A DNA stretch of 37,370 bases from Scatomorpha gallistercoris. GTDB taxonomy: Bacteria; Bacillota; Clostridia; Oscillospirales; Oscillospiraceae. The position numbers were made by a program, and so were the translations under genes. The notes beneath the pieces are model-generated. The model ran no database searches. It saw only the letters and a list, made by a program, of their open reading frames with translations, and was not told the origin of the DNA. Shown piece by piece: positions 14,687 through 22,982 of the stretch. Each line of letters begins with the position of its first letter. Within the stretch, counting starts at the first letter, position 1. Location of the stretch: positions 1 to 37,370 of the forward strand of contig DVFX01000018.1 of NCBI GenBank assembly GCA_018713005.1. The letters are read 5' to 3'.

Positions 14687-15622
14687 ATGACGAAAATTAT
14701 ACGTGGACGCTTTGCCCCCAGCCCCAGCGGACGGCTGCATGTGGGGAACATGGCCTCGAGCCTGCTGGCCTGGCTGGATGCCAGGAGCCTGGGCGGCGAG
14801 ATGATATTCCGGCTCGAGGATCTCGACCCGGAACGCAGCTATATGGATTATGCGCGCCTCATGGCCGAGGATTTGCGCTGGCTGGGCCTCGACTGGGACG
14901 CGGGCTGGCCCGAGGACGAGGGATACTCGCAGGGCGAGCGCACGGAGTATTACCGCGAGGCCTTTGACGAGCTGGAGCGCCGCGGGCTGATATACAAGTG
15001 CTGGTGTTCCCGCGCAGAGCGCCTGGCCGCGAGCGCGCCGCATCCGGGCGAAGAGCACCCCGGCAGCTGCAAGTGCCGCTTCCTGGAGGGGGAAGAGCTG
15101 AACGCCAGGCTGCGCGGGAAACGCCCGCCTGCGTACAAGTGCGCCGTGCCGGATGAGGACGTGACCATCATAGACGGCCACTGCGGCGAATACACGCGGA
15201 ACTTAGCGAGGCAGGGCGGGGATTTTATTGTCCGGCGCTCCGACGGCGTCTACGCCTATCAGCTTGCCGTGAGCGTCGACGACGCGCTCATGGGCGTTAC
15301 TCGCGTTGTACGGGCCGAGGACCTGCTCTCCAGCGCGCCGAGGCAGCGCTGGCTCATCGAGACGCTCGGCTATACCGCGCCGGATTACGCCCACGCGCCG
15401 CTGCTGACCGCGCCTGACGGGCGCAAGCTGTCAAAGCGCGACGGGGACCTCAATATGGCCGAGCTGCGGAAGCTATATACGCCTGAGGAGCTGACGGGGC
15501 GCCTGGCGTATCTCTGCGGCCTAATCGACAGGATAGAGCCCGTCGCGCCGTGCGAGCTGGTACCCCACTTCACCTGGGCCAAGGTGCCGTGCGGCGAGAT
15601 AGACATCAGCGGCGTTTTTTAG
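14687..15622 (+). CDS. gluQ: Glutamyl-Q tRNA(Asp) synthetase
   Basis: A 311-aa class I synthetase-like enzyme that attaches glutamate to the queuosine base of tRNA(Asp). It is a GluRS without the anticodon-binding domain, hence half the GluRS length. Visible are the HIGH-type motif HVGNMASS (about residue 17), FRLEDLDPER, the KMSKS-type KLSKRDG (about residue 248) and zinc-binding cysteines in CWCSR (about 105) and SCKC (about 125). Its substrate is queuosine, so it links functionally to queT and queH elsewhere in the window. Start choice: GTG 14678, ATG 14681 and ATG 14687 are all in frame; GGTG at 14677-14680 is best spaced for 14687. It overlaps the opposing ATPase gene by 17 bp. Confidence 0.9.
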   Translation: MTKIIRGRFAPSPSGRLHVGNMASSLLAWLDARSLGGEMIFRLEDLDPERSYMDYARLMAEDLRWLGLDWDAGWPEDEGYSQGERTEYYREAFDELERRGLIYKCWCSRAERLAASAPHPGEEHPGSCKCRFLEGEELNARLRGKRPPAYKCAVPDEDVTIIDGHCGEYTRNLARQGGDFIVRRSDGVYAYQLAVSVDDALMGVTRVVRAEDLLSSAPRQRWLIETLGYTAPDYAHAPLLTAPDGRKLSKRDGDLNMAELRKLYTPEELTGRLAYLCGLIDRIEPVAPCELVPHFTWAKVPCGEIDISGVF

Positions 15623-18098
15623 ACATGAGGCGCAGCTTGCTCTTTTTCTGCGGCTTTTCAATTTCCGGGACGGGCTTGGAGTGCCGTCCCGGTTTTTTCA
15701 GACCGCGGAAGCTCGCGCAGACCTTCTCCTCAACCATGGTCACGGCCTTGAGCGCGGGCCAGGCCAGGGCGACAAAGACGATGAGCACCAGCGTGCCGCC
15801 GGTGTCTATGCCTGTGAGGGAGAAGAGGCCGGGGACGAAGATTATACACACGGCGAATGCCAGCACCAGCACGACCATCAGCGCCTTGTGCAGCAGGTTG
15901 TAGGGGATGCACATGCGGTGGACGATTATCAGGCCGACGATGCTCATGACTAGAGTGCAGACCGTGCCCATTATGCCCTCGCCGATGTCGAACACGGTGC
16001 AGAAGAGCACCACGCCGAGTATGAGCAGGAAGTCCGTGATGCCGCCGGGGAAGGCCCGGTAGATGACGTTCGGCAGGAATTTGCCCTGGATGCGCGAGTT
16101 GTTGGGCTCCATTGCGAGCACGAAGCTCGGTATGCCTATCGTAATCGACGATATGAGGCTCATCTGCGAGCTGGTGATGGGGAAGGGCAGCGTGAAAATG
16201 AGCGACACCAGCGCGAAGGTGAAGCTGAAGATGTTCTTCGTGAGGTAGAGCGCGGCCGAGCGCTCTATGTTGTTTATGACGCGCCTGCCCTCGCCGACGA
16301 CGCTGGGCATGACGGCAAAGTTGTTCTCCAGCAGCACTATGTGGCTGACCTGGCTGGCGGCGTCGCTGCCGGAGGCCATGGCGATGGAGCAGTCGGCCTC
16401 TTTGAGCGCGAGCACGTCGTTGACACCGTCGCCGGTCATGGCGACGGTGTGGCCGTGGCTCTTGAGCGCGCGGACAAATTTGCGCTTCTGGTCGGGCGTG
16501 ACGCGGCCGAATACTGTGTATTTCTCTATGGCTTCAGCTATTTCCTCGTCGGTCTTGAGGGTGCGGGCGTCTACATACTGCTCCGCGCCCGCTATACCGG
16601 CGCGCTTCGCCACCTCGGAGACTGCCATCGCGTTGTCGCCGGAGATAACCTTGACGGCCACGCCCTGGCTGGCGAAGTATTTGAAGGTCTCGGGCGCCTC
16701 GGCGCGTATCTTGTTCGAGAGCAGTATGAGCGCGAGCGGCATGAGCTCCGCCGTGGGCCGCTCGTCGCTGAGCGAGCCGTCGTAGAGCGCAAGCAGCAGC
16801 ACGCGGCAGCCCTTGGCGCTGTAGGCGTCTATGCGCTCGGCGTATTCGCCGTAGCGATCGCCGAGCAGGACGTCGGGCGCGCCGAGCAGATAGGTTTCGT
16901 CGTCGTGGAAGCTCACGCCGCCGTACTTCTTCGCGCTGGTGAAGGGCAGGGCCTCGACGGCCTGCTGGTGGACCTCGCCGGTGAAGTATTTGCGCAGCGC
17001 GGCCATGGTGTCGTTGTCGGCGCTCATCGCGGCGACGTAGTCGGCCATGATGAGGCGTATGTCGCTCTCGATGTACCTGTCGGGGCAGAGGCAGACCACG
17101 TCCTCGACGGCCATCTTGTTCTCCGTGACCGTGCCGGTCTTGTCCACGCAGAGCACGTCCACACGGGCGAGCGTCTCGATGCAGCCCATGTCGTGGACGA
17201 GCGTCTTTTTCTGCGCGAGGCGCACGACGCCGGCCACGAGGGCCATACTTGTCAGCAGGTAGAGGCCCTCGGGTATCATGCCCACGAGGGAGGCGACTGT
17301 GGCGACTACGCCGTCGGGGATGCTGCGGCCCAGCCAGGCTATCTCCTTTACGGCCATGAGCACGCCGAGCGGGATTATGATTATGCCTATGACCTGGACC
17401 AGGCGGGTGAGGGAGCGCATCATTTCGCTCTGTTTGGGCGGGCGGGACTCTTTGGCCTCGATGGTCAGGCGGTTTGCGTAGCTGTCCGCGCCGACGTGGG
17501 TCAGCCGCGCGCGGCAGACGCCGGACACGACAAAGCTGCCAGAGAGGAGTTCTGAGCCGGGCTGCTTCTTTATCTCGTCGGCCTCACCGGTGATGAGCGA
17601 CTCGTTCACGGAGCACTCGCCGGAGACGACCACGGCGTCGGCGTATATCTGGCTGCCCGCGCTGAACACGACGATGTCGTCGCGCACCAGCAGCTTGGTC
17701 TCAATCTGCCGCTCGCGCCCGTCGCGCACGACGGTACCCTTGGGCTCGGTCAGCAGCGTGAGCTTGTCGAGAGTGGCCTTACTCCTGAGCTCCTGCACGA
17801 TGCCGATGACTATGTTGGCGAACACGACGCCGAGGAACATGGCCTCCTGCCACTGGCCCACGACGATGACGCAGGCGGCGAGCAGGAAGAACAGCAGGTT
17901 GAAGTAAGTCAGCACGTTGGAGCGGATTATCTGCCCGACGGTCTTGCCGGGCGGCTCTATGGGACGGTTGTCCCACCCGGCCTGCGCCCTCTCCTCGGCC
18001 TGGCGCGTGCTCAGACCCTGCTCGGGCGGAGCCTCAAATACCGGCACGTTGCGCCGGATCTCTGTTTCTATTCCCTTGTCCCGCCTTATCCTTCTCAT
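15606..18098 (-). CDS. Cation-translocating P-type ATPase (CtpE-like)
   Basis: An 830-aa P-type ATPase. The actuator-domain loop reads ITGEAD (about residue 170; TGEA in place of the classic TGES). The M4 motif is GMIPEGLYLL, the phosphorylation site is DKTGTVTENK (about residue 318), the nucleotide-binding part follows, and the hinge is TGDGVNDVLALKEAD (about 555). Two N-terminal, two central and about six C-terminal membrane segments fit a type II-like layout. The TGEA and PEGL variants point to the CtpE-like Ca2+ exporter group, but the ion is not certain. The C-terminus is lysine/arginine rich. No ribosome binding site precedes the ATG; an extended -10 (TGTTAAAAT) ends only a few bases before it, so the mRNA may be leaderless. 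Confidence 0.92.
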   Translation of the reverse strand: MRRIRRDKGIETEIRRNVPVFEAPPEQGLSTRQAEERAQAGWDNRPIEPPGKTVGQIIRSNVLTYFNLLFFLLAACVIVVGQWQEAMFLGVVFANIVIGIVQELRSKATLDKLTLLTEPKGTVVRDGRERQIETKLLVRDDIVVFSAGSQIYADAVVVSGECSVNESLITGEADEIKKQPGSELLSGSFVVSGVCRARLTHVGADSYANRLTIEAKESRPPKQSEMMRSLTRLVQVIGIIIIPLGVLMAVKEIAWLGRSIPDGVVATVASLVGMIPEGLYLLTSMALVAGVVRLAQKKTLVHDMGCIETLARVDVLCVDKTGTVTENKMAVEDVVCLCPDRYIESDIRLIMADYVAAMSADNDTMAALRKYFTGEVHQQAVEALPFTSAKKYGGVSFHDDETYLLGAPDVLLGDRYGEYAERIDAYSAKGCRVLLLALYDGSLSDERPTAELMPLALILLSNKIRAEAPETFKYFASQGVAVKVISGDNAMAVSEVAKRAGIAGAEQYVDARTLKTDEEIAEAIEKYTVFGRVTPDQKRKFVRALKSHGHTVAMTGDGVNDVLALKEADCSIAMASGSDAASQVSHIVLLENNFAVMPSVVGEGRRVINNIERSAALYLTKNIFSFTFALVSLIFTLPFPITSSQMSLISSITIGIPSFVLAMEPNNSRIQGKFLPNVIYRAFPGGITDFLLILGVVLFCTVFDIGEGIMGTVCTLVMSIVGLIIVHRMCIPYNLLHKALMVVLVLAFAVCIIFVPGLFSLTGIDTGGTLVLIVFVALAWPALKAVTMVEEKVCASFRGLKKPGRHSKPVPEIEKPQKKSKLRLMSKKRR

Positions 18099-18129
18099 AG
18101 AGTTATTTTAACACACCCCGCGTAAAAAT

Positions 18130-18150
18130 ACAGGGAACGATTTCCCCTGT
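18130..18150 (-). terminator. Terminator after the DUF2200 gene
   Basis: On minus: an 8-bp stem ACAGGGGA/TTCCCTGT (one G-U pair) followed by ATTTTT. Confidence 0.65.
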
Positions 18151-18164
18151 TTGTGTGGTTTTGC

Positions 18165-18524
18165 TCAGCTGCGCATGATTTTCTCGAGCGGGCGGCCCTT
18201 GGCGAGCTCGTCGCAGAGCTTGTCCAGGCGGCGGATGTCGCGCATCAGTGGGTCGGATATGTCCTCGATGCTGACGCCGCAGATTTTGCCCCCTATCAGC
18301 TCGCGCTTGGGGTTCATCGCCGGGGCCTGACGGAAAAAGTCGCCGTAGCTGATGCTTGAAGCGCGGGCGGCGTCTATCTCCTCGCGCGAATAGCCGGTGA
18401 GCCAGCCCGTCACGGCGCACAGCTCGTCGAGGCTCCTGCCCTTGCGCTCGACCTTGGCCTCGAGCAGGGCAAAAACCTTTGCAAAACCCATGGAATACAC
18501 TTTCTCGTTGTCCACAGCCGACAC
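18165..18524 (-). CDS. DUF2200 domain protein
   Basis: A 119-aa soluble protein matching the DUF2200 family over its whole length: VYSMGFAKVFALLEAKVERKGR, then VTGWLTGYS, FFRQAPAMNP, IGGKICGVSIEDI and the C-terminal DPLMRDIRRLDKLCDELAKGRPLEKI. The function is unknown; the family occurs singly in many bacteria. The track start is a GTG (18524), and another GTG three codons on is equally possible; neither has a strong ribosome binding site. A terminator separates it from the ATPase gene downstream, so the two are probably independent. Confidence 0.85.
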   Translation of the reverse strand: MSAVDNEKVYSMGFAKVFALLEAKVERKGRSLDELCAVTGWLTGYSREEIDAARASSISYGDFFRQAPAMNPKRELIGGKICGVSIEDISDPLMRDIRRLDKLCDELAKGRPLEKIMRS

Positions 18525-18644
18525 CTGCCAAAAAGCGAGCTAATAATCACTCAGAGATTGTACCACATATACCCGTGAAAAGCAGTGAACAATATGTGAA
18601 TTACTGAGAGAATTTGTCCGCATGCGCGCGATTGAAGAAGGGTA

Positions 18645-18673
18645 TTGCAATTTGCCGGGCCTGGTGTTATAAT
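18645..18673 (+). promoter_or_regulatory. Promoter of the ribU leader
   Basis: TTGCAA (18645-18650), 17 nt, TATAAT (18668-18673). The transcript starts about 15 nt before the riboswitch. Confidence 0.85.
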
Positions 18674-18695
18674 ACTGACGAACCCAATAGAGCAG

Positions 18696-18803
18696 TCTTC
18701 GGGGCAGGGTGAAATTCCCGACCGGCGGTATAGTCCGCGAACCTCGCTTGAGGCCGAATCGGTGTGATTCCGATACCGACAGTACAGTCTGGATGGAAGG
18801 AGA
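18696..18803 (+). promoter_or_regulatory. FMN riboswitch (RFN element)
   Basis: The conserved RFN blocks are present in order: TCTTCGGGGCAGGGTGAAAT, CCCGACCGGCGGTATAGTCC, GCGA, CGGTGTGATTCCGATACCGA, CAGTACAGTCTGGATGGAAG. The ends TCTTC and GAAGGA form the closing stem. FMN binding would favour the downstream terminator and shut off the transporter gene. Confidence 0.97.
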
Positions 18804-18843
18804 CGCGTTATCTTTTTTATTTCATTGCGCCTTTGAAAAGATT

Positions 18844-18872
18844 ACGCCCGGAAGAAGACCTCTTCTGGGCGT
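18844..18872 (+). terminator. Riboswitch-controlled terminator before ribU
   Basis: A 12-bp stem (18844-18855/18861-18872, one G-U pair) is followed by ATTATCATTTC. It lies between aptamer and ribosome binding site, as the expression platform of the FMN riboswitch. The T-run is poor, so the control could also be partly translational. Confidence 0.75.
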
Positions 18873-18896
18873 ATTATCATTTCGGAGGTAAGAAAC

Positions 18897-19589
18897 ATGG
18901 ATGCAAGAACCACACCCACCGCAAAGAAAGTCGACACAAAGAAACTCGCAACCCTTGCAATGCTCTCGGCTCTGGCCTTCGCGATCATGGCAGTCAGTAA
19001 GCTTTTGCCCAGTGTAGAGGGCTTCCTCGACTTCGACTTCAAGGACGTCGTTATCTGCATCGCCGGCTTTGTCTACGGGCCGCTCTCCGCGCTCGCCATG
19101 ATAGTCGTCGTCTGCATACTCGAGATGCTCTCACCGTTCAGCAGCAGCGGTATCATAGGCTGCATCATGAATATCGTCGCCACGGCCAGCTTCTGCTGCC
19201 CGGCCTGCTACATCTACAAGCACAACCACACGATGAAGGGCGCCGTACTCGGCCTTGTCACCGGCCTCGTGCTGCTCATCATAACCATGCTGGCGTGGAA
19301 CTACTTCCTCACGCCTATTTACCGCGGCATGCCCCGCGAGGCTGTTGCCGACATGCTCCTGCCTATTTTCCTGCCCTTCAACGCCGTCAAGGGCGGCCTC
19401 AATATGACCGTGACACTGCTCGTATACAAGCCCGTTGTCGACGCGCTCAGGAAAACCAAGCTGATTCCCGAATCCACAAGCCACGCCGCGCCCGTCGAGG
19501 GCAAGAAGCACCTGGGCATGACAATTGTCATACTCTTCGTGTTCATCACCTGCGTGCTCTTCGCTCTCAGCCTGCAGGGAATCATATAA
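18897..19589 (+). CDS. ribU: Riboflavin ECF transporter S component RibU
   Basis: A 230-aa S component with about six membrane segments that binds riboflavin and works with the shared ECF ATPases and EcfT. Family pattern: LATLAMLSALAFAIMAVSKLLP (residues about 18-39), FLDFDFKDVVICIAGFVYGP (about 44-63), SSGIIGCIMN and LTPIYRGMPREAVADMLLPIF. The assignment is secured by the FMN riboswitch directly upstream. The ATG follows CGGAGGT (spacing 7). A lone gene with its own promoter and terminator. The extra membrane segment at the C-terminus (about 205-228) makes it a little longer than common RibU proteins. Confidence 0.95.
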   Translation: MDARTTPTAKKVDTKKLATLAMLSALAFAIMAVSKLLPSVEGFLDFDFKDVVICIAGFVYGPLSALAMIVVVCILEMLSPFSSSGIIGCIMNIVATASFCCPACYIYKHNHTMKGAVLGLVTGLVLLIITMLAWNYFLTPIYRGMPREAVADMLLPIFLPFNAVKGGLNMTVTLLVYKPVVDALRKTKLIPESTSHAAPVEGKKHLGMTIVILFVFITCVLFALSLQGII

Positions 19590-19604
19590 GCCGATTAACG
19601 CAGT

Positions 19605-19640
19605 GCAAAAGGCCCGCATCTTTCGATGCGGGCCTTTTGC
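19605..19640 (+). terminator. Terminator of ribU
   Basis: A perfect 16-bp stem (19605-19620/19625-19640, loop TTTC) carries AAAA/TTTT inside its arms. Confidence 0.9.
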
Positions 19641-19713
19641 TATGCTTTCGCATATCAAAAGCAAAGATGCGCCATTCCCTCGTCCCTGCGGGGCAACCGG
19701 AAATGATGCGCAA

Positions 19714-19771
19714 AAACTTCATGCGCCGCCCAGCCTGGCTACAGTTTTGGCGGACTGGGCGCATGAAGTTT
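19714..19771 (-). terminator. Terminator of the VanY/ATPase operon
   Basis: A long inverted repeat (19755-19771 with 19714-19733; 17 bp paired, one 3-nt bulge) is followed on minus by a T-run (TTTTTG). An inner CCGCC/GGCGG pairing is an alternative fold. Confidence 0.75.
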
Positions 19772-19778
19772 ATTCTTT

Positions 19779-20486
19779 TCATATCCTGCCGTAAGTGAAG
19801 TTGTCCGGGCTGCGGTACATATAGGTCTCGAGGGCGATGGGCTCGCCTATGTACTTCGGGTCCCGGCTGTCGGCGAGGAACTCGTCGAGGAACTTTTTGC
19901 GCCCCGTGGTGTGCGCGATGGGGATGCCGGACTTGTCCGAGGTCTCGCGCAGGATGTCGTAGCCGTGCCTGAGGTCGTCCGCGCTCGCGTAGGTGAGCAG
20001 GTTCGAGTTGTTGACGAAGCCGGTGACCTCCTGGCGGGCGAAGTCCTCCAGCTCGCCTTTGAGCTTGAGTATCTTCTCCGGCGTCTCGCAGCTCGGGCGG
20101 AACACGTTAACAATGTCGTAGACCTCGAGGCTGCCCGCGGGCAGGGCGGCGAAGTCCGTGTGGTAGCGCGCGAGCGAGAGCGCGCCCGCCTGGTCGCCGC
20201 CTACGTCGAACACGACGAGGTCCCAGTCCTGGTCGAAGGCCGAAGCCACGGCGGCGGGCATGTTGGTCTGCGTCACTCCGCTGCCGACGAAGGTGGGCGA
20301 GACGATGTTGACGCGCTTTTCGGTCAGCATGGGTATCTGGTCGGACATGCGGAAGTAGTCGTTGATGCGGTCCAAATCGACCACAAGCGTGCGCTTGCCC
20401 GCCTCCGAGGCCGAGATGGCCATGTTTATGGCCGTCTCCGTCTTGCCGGAGCAGTAGCTGCCGATGAGTATGATGACTTTCTTCAT
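19779..20486 (-). CDS. ParA/MinD-like P-loop ATPase of unknown role
   Basis: A 235-aa cytoplasmic NTPase of the SIMIBI type. The Walker A is GSYCSGKTE (residues about 9-17). RTLVVDLDRINDYFRMSD resembles switch I, and LVVFDVGGDQAGA (about 89-101) is the Walker B/switch II region. The deviant lysine of true ParA/MinD (KGGxGKT) is not present, so dimerisation as in MinD is unproven. The C-terminal half is less typical. Its ATG overlaps the vanY stop by 4 bp (ATGA), so it is translationally coupled and ends the operon with VanY and the two-component system. Roles in positioning or energising an envelope machine are possible but speculative. Confidence 0.7.
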   Translation of the reverse strand: MKKVIILIGSYCSGKTETAINMAISASEAGKRTLVVDLDRINDYFRMSDQIPMLTEKRVNIVSPTFVGSGVTQTNMPAAVASAFDQDWDLVVFDVGGDQAGALSLARYHTDFAALPAGSLEVYDIVNVFRPSCETPEKILKLKGELEDFARQEVTGFVNNSNLLTYASADDLRHGYDILRETSDKSGIPIAHTTGRKKFLDEFLADSRDPKYIGEPIALETYMYRSPDNFTYGRI

Positions 20487-21268
20487 TTAAACTCTCCCTC
20501 CTGAGGCAAAAGCCCCGCCTCCTCCAGATATTCCTCAAGGCAAAGGCCGTTTGCCATTATATACTCCGCAACTTCGACACCCACATAGCGGTAGTGCCAG
20601 GGCTCCCAGATGATGCCGGTCAGATCCCCCTTGTCGGAGGGGTAGCGCTGTATGAAGCCGAATTCTGCGCAGTGCTCTATGAGCCAGGCGTACTCGGGCT
20701 GCTCGGCAAAGCCGGAGTCGAGCGCACTGTAGTCCTCTGTGACGAAGTCGACGGAGAGGCCGAGCTCGTGCTCGCTTGTGCCGGGCGGCAGCACGACCGT
20801 GGCGCCCAGGGCCTCGGCCTCCTCGCGGCTGTAGCCCTCGAGCTGGAAGCGGTAGACGCGGTTTTCGTAGAGCTCGGCCTGTGTGGCGCGGCTGCGCCAG
20901 GCGCTGGTGATGCGTATGTCCATCCCGTCGGCGCGCGCAGCGTCCAGCATGTCCTGCAGCGCCCCGGCCGCGCGTTCGTCAAAGAGATAGCCCTCGACGG
21001 TCGTGGTTTCAACCTCGTACTGTTCAGACAGGGGATACCGGGTGCTGGCTATGGCGAGCATCCACAGCTCGTCCTCGCCGTACATGGGTATGCTGGGCGT
21101 GGGAGAGGGCGTGGGCGTGGCCGGAGGCAGCGTGGGCAGGGGAGGCGCATCGTTTTCAATGAGCGCTCCCCTGGGCGACAGCAGTTCCGGGTTTTCGCCG
21201 AGCCAGGCCAGCCCGTATGTGAGCAGGATTGCAAGCGCTATTGTGCTGATGGATTTCCAGTGTGACAT
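20483..21268 (-). CDS. VanY-type D-alanyl-D-alanine carboxypeptidase
   Basis: A 261-aa peptidase of family M15B, cutting the terminal D-Ala from peptidoglycan stem peptides outside the membrane. An N-terminal anchor (residues about 8-23) is followed by a Pro/Thr-rich spacer (about 42-62) and the catalytic domain. Zinc and catalytic residues are present: SAWRS (about 122), S165-E-H167-x-x-G-x-x-x-D174, and E222-P-W-H225. GAGGGG 4 nt before the ATG supports the start. It lies 9 bp after the anchored-protein gene and overlaps the ATPase gene. Placed behind a two-component system, it resembles vanR-vanS-vanY logic, but no vanH, vanA or vanX genes are present, so glycopeptide resistance is not implied. 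Confidence 0.92.
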   Translation of the reverse strand: MSHWKSISTIALAILLTYGLAWLGENPELLSPRGALIENDAPPLPTLPPATPTPSPTPSIPMYGEDELWMLAIASTRYPLSEQYEVETTTVEGYLFDERAAGALQDMLDAARADGMDIRITSAWRSRATQAELYENRVYRFQLEGYSREEAEALGATVVLPPGTSEHELGLSVDFVTEDYSALDSGFAEQPEYAWLIEHCAEFGFIQRYPSDKGDLTGIIWEPWHYRYVGVEVAEYIMANGLCLEEYLEEAGLLPQEGEFK

Positions 21269-21277
21269 GTTTCCCCT

Positions 21278-22030
21278 CTATGCTGCGGTGATTTGCGAGA
21301 GGACGAGCTCCAAATCTATCAGTATACTCGGAGCCGCGTCTTCGTATATGTTTATATTTTCTATGTCGTAGCAATACATTTCGCCGGTTGAGCTCTCAAC
21401 TTCAAGGCGCTGGCCGGGTTCAGCCCCCTCGGCTTCGATTTCCGCGGACGTGTACTCCACAATGGAGGGCTCGCCGGTGAAGCCGAGCGCGAGCAGGATG
21501 CTCTGAAGAGCCGAGGACACATGCCCCTCAGCCTGGTTTTCGTACAGCTGTGCGTTGCGGAGTACGCTTGCGCTGTAATAGAGCTGGTACACGTCGAGCG
21601 TGTCGAGGTCGATGCGCAGCCGTATCCAGTTGCTCCAGTCGCCCGTCCACTGGTGGTAGAACTCCACGAAGCGCAGCTCGTGTACCCCGTCGCTCAGCTT
21701 GTAGAAGTTGTAGCCCTGGGCGTCCTCGACGCGCACGTCGCCCTCGTCCATGACGAGGGTGTCTACTATTGTGTTGTAGATTCGCGTACAGTTTACAAGC
21801 TCCGTGCTGCCCACTTCTGAGGCGTCCAGGTCCTGAAGCGAGAGCTCGCCGTCGGAATAGCGGCTGTAGAGCCTTGCGCGCTCTGAGGCCGTCATGCCCT
21901 CGCCGGGATTGGATGGCGGGGCCTGGCCCTCGCCGCCGGTGAAGAGCAGCGGCAGCAGGAGGCAGACGATGAGCAGCAGGCCGGTTACGGCGAAGGGCAG
22001 GATGCGGCTCAGGGAATTACTGCTTTTCAT
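21278..22030 (-). CDS. Membrane-anchored extracytoplasmic protein next to the kinase gene
   Basis: A 250-aa protein with one N-terminal membrane segment (about residues 9-30), a short Gly/Pro linker and a soluble outer domain with many beta-strand-like stretches (YNFYKLSDGVHELRFVEFYHQW, IDLDTLDVYQLYYSASVL). I recognise no named family. The layout (kinase gene, then a singly anchored outer protein) recalls YycH/YycI beside WalK, and a role as sensor or regulator of the kinase is my inference. The ATG has GGGGGAGG 6-7 nt upstream and overlaps the kinase gene by 14 bp, so expression is coupled. vanY follows after 9 bp. Confidence 0.7.
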   Translation of the reverse strand: MKSSNSLSRILPFAVTGLLLIVCLLLPLLFTGGEGQAPPSNPGEGMTASERARLYSRYSDGELSLQDLDASEVGSTELVNCTRIYNTIVDTLVMDEGDVRVEDAQGYNFYKLSDGVHELRFVEFYHQWTGDWSNWIRLRIDLDTLDVYQLYYSASVLRNAQLYENQAEGHVSSALQSILLALGFTGEPSIVEYTSAEIEAEGAEPGQRLEVESSTGEMYCYDIENINIYEDAAPSILIDLELVLSQITAA

Positions 22031-22982
22031 CCGAGGCCTCCCCCTTGAGCAGCACGCGCACGGTCGTACCCTTGCCGGGCTCGCTTTCGAACTCCAGCTG
22101 GGTGCCGTGCAGCTCGGCTATGCGCTGGCAGAGCGCGAGGCCGAGCCCGGCCCCGTTCTGGGCGCGGGAGCGGGACTTGTCTATCATATAGAAGGGCTCC
22201 GTTATGCGGCCCAAATCCTCCTTCTTCATACCGCTGCCGTGGTCGCGGACGTAGAAGGCGTAGCCGCCGTCGACGTTCCTGCCGAAAAACTCGACGGTCT
22301 GGCCCTTGCGCGAGGCCTTTCTGGCGTTGTCTATGAGGTTTATCATGAGTGTTTTAAACAAGTCCGGCTCAATCCATACCTCACCGGGCTCCCAGCGCAT
22401 GTCCAGAGTCATGCCGTCGTTCGCGAGACTTGGTACGGTGACGGCGGCCACCTCGCGGATGAAATACGGCGCGTCGAAGCGCCGGCGCTCTATGCCCTGC
22501 TTGCCGGAGACGATTATCTCCATCAGCTTGAGCGAGAGCGCTTCTAGGCGTTTGCCTTCGGAGAATATGTAGCCCGCCGCGGTGAAGCGGTTCTTCGGTG
22601 TCATTTCGCGCGAGCGGAGCATGTCCGCATAGCCGATTATCGCCGTGAGCGGCGTCTTGAGCTCGTGGGCGAAGGATGCGATGAACTCCTCGCGGCGCTC
22701 CGCTGCATCGGTGAGGTTGACCATCTCGTCGCGCAGCTTGGCGTTGTCGCGCCGCAGCTGCTCGCTTTCATGCATGTACGCGCGGCTCCGGCGCGCGCAG
22801 ATGAGCGCAATGACGAAGCCCCCGCCCAGGGAGCCGCACAGCAGTACCAGCGCGTACAGCCCGAAGGCGAAGGAATCGCTCCTCGCAGCGGTTATGCAGC
22901 CGCCGAGGCATATTATTACCGAGATAACGCCGGTGCCGGCGAGAAAAACGCCTGTGGGGAAGGCGCTGCGGCTAGATTTCAA
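22017..22982 (-). CDS. Sensor histidine kinase, intramembrane-sensing type
   Basis: A 321-aa HisKA/HATPase kinase. Two membrane segments (about 10-31 and 39-63) are joined by only about eight residues, so there is no outer sensor domain. A short coiled coil (about 70-95) replaces a HAMP domain. H-box FAHELKTPLTAI carries phospho-acceptor H106. The N-box is NLIDNARKAS (about 220), then RDHGSGM, the F-box EPFYMID, and G2 GAGLGLAL. Such kinases usually read signals through a membrane partner, and the neighbouring anchored protein is a candidate. The start is TTG, fixed by AAGGTGGG 8 nt upstream and an 11-bp overlap with the response regulator gene. Confidence 0.9.
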   Translation of the reverse strand: MKSSRSAFPTGVFLAGTGVISVIICLGGCITAARSDSFAFGLYALVLLCGSLGGGFVIALICARRSRAYMHESEQLRRDNAKLRDEMVNLTDAAERREEFIASFAHELKTPLTAIIGYADMLRSREMTPKNRFTAAGYIFSEGKRLEALSLKLMEIIVSGKQGIERRRFDAPYFIREVAAVTVPSLANDGMTLDMRWEPGEVWIEPDLFKTLMINLIDNARKASRKGQTVEFFGRNVDGGYAFYVRDHGSGMKKEDLGRITEPFYMIDKSRSRAQNGAGLGLALCQRIAELHGTQLEFESEPGKGTTVRVLLKGEASDEKQ

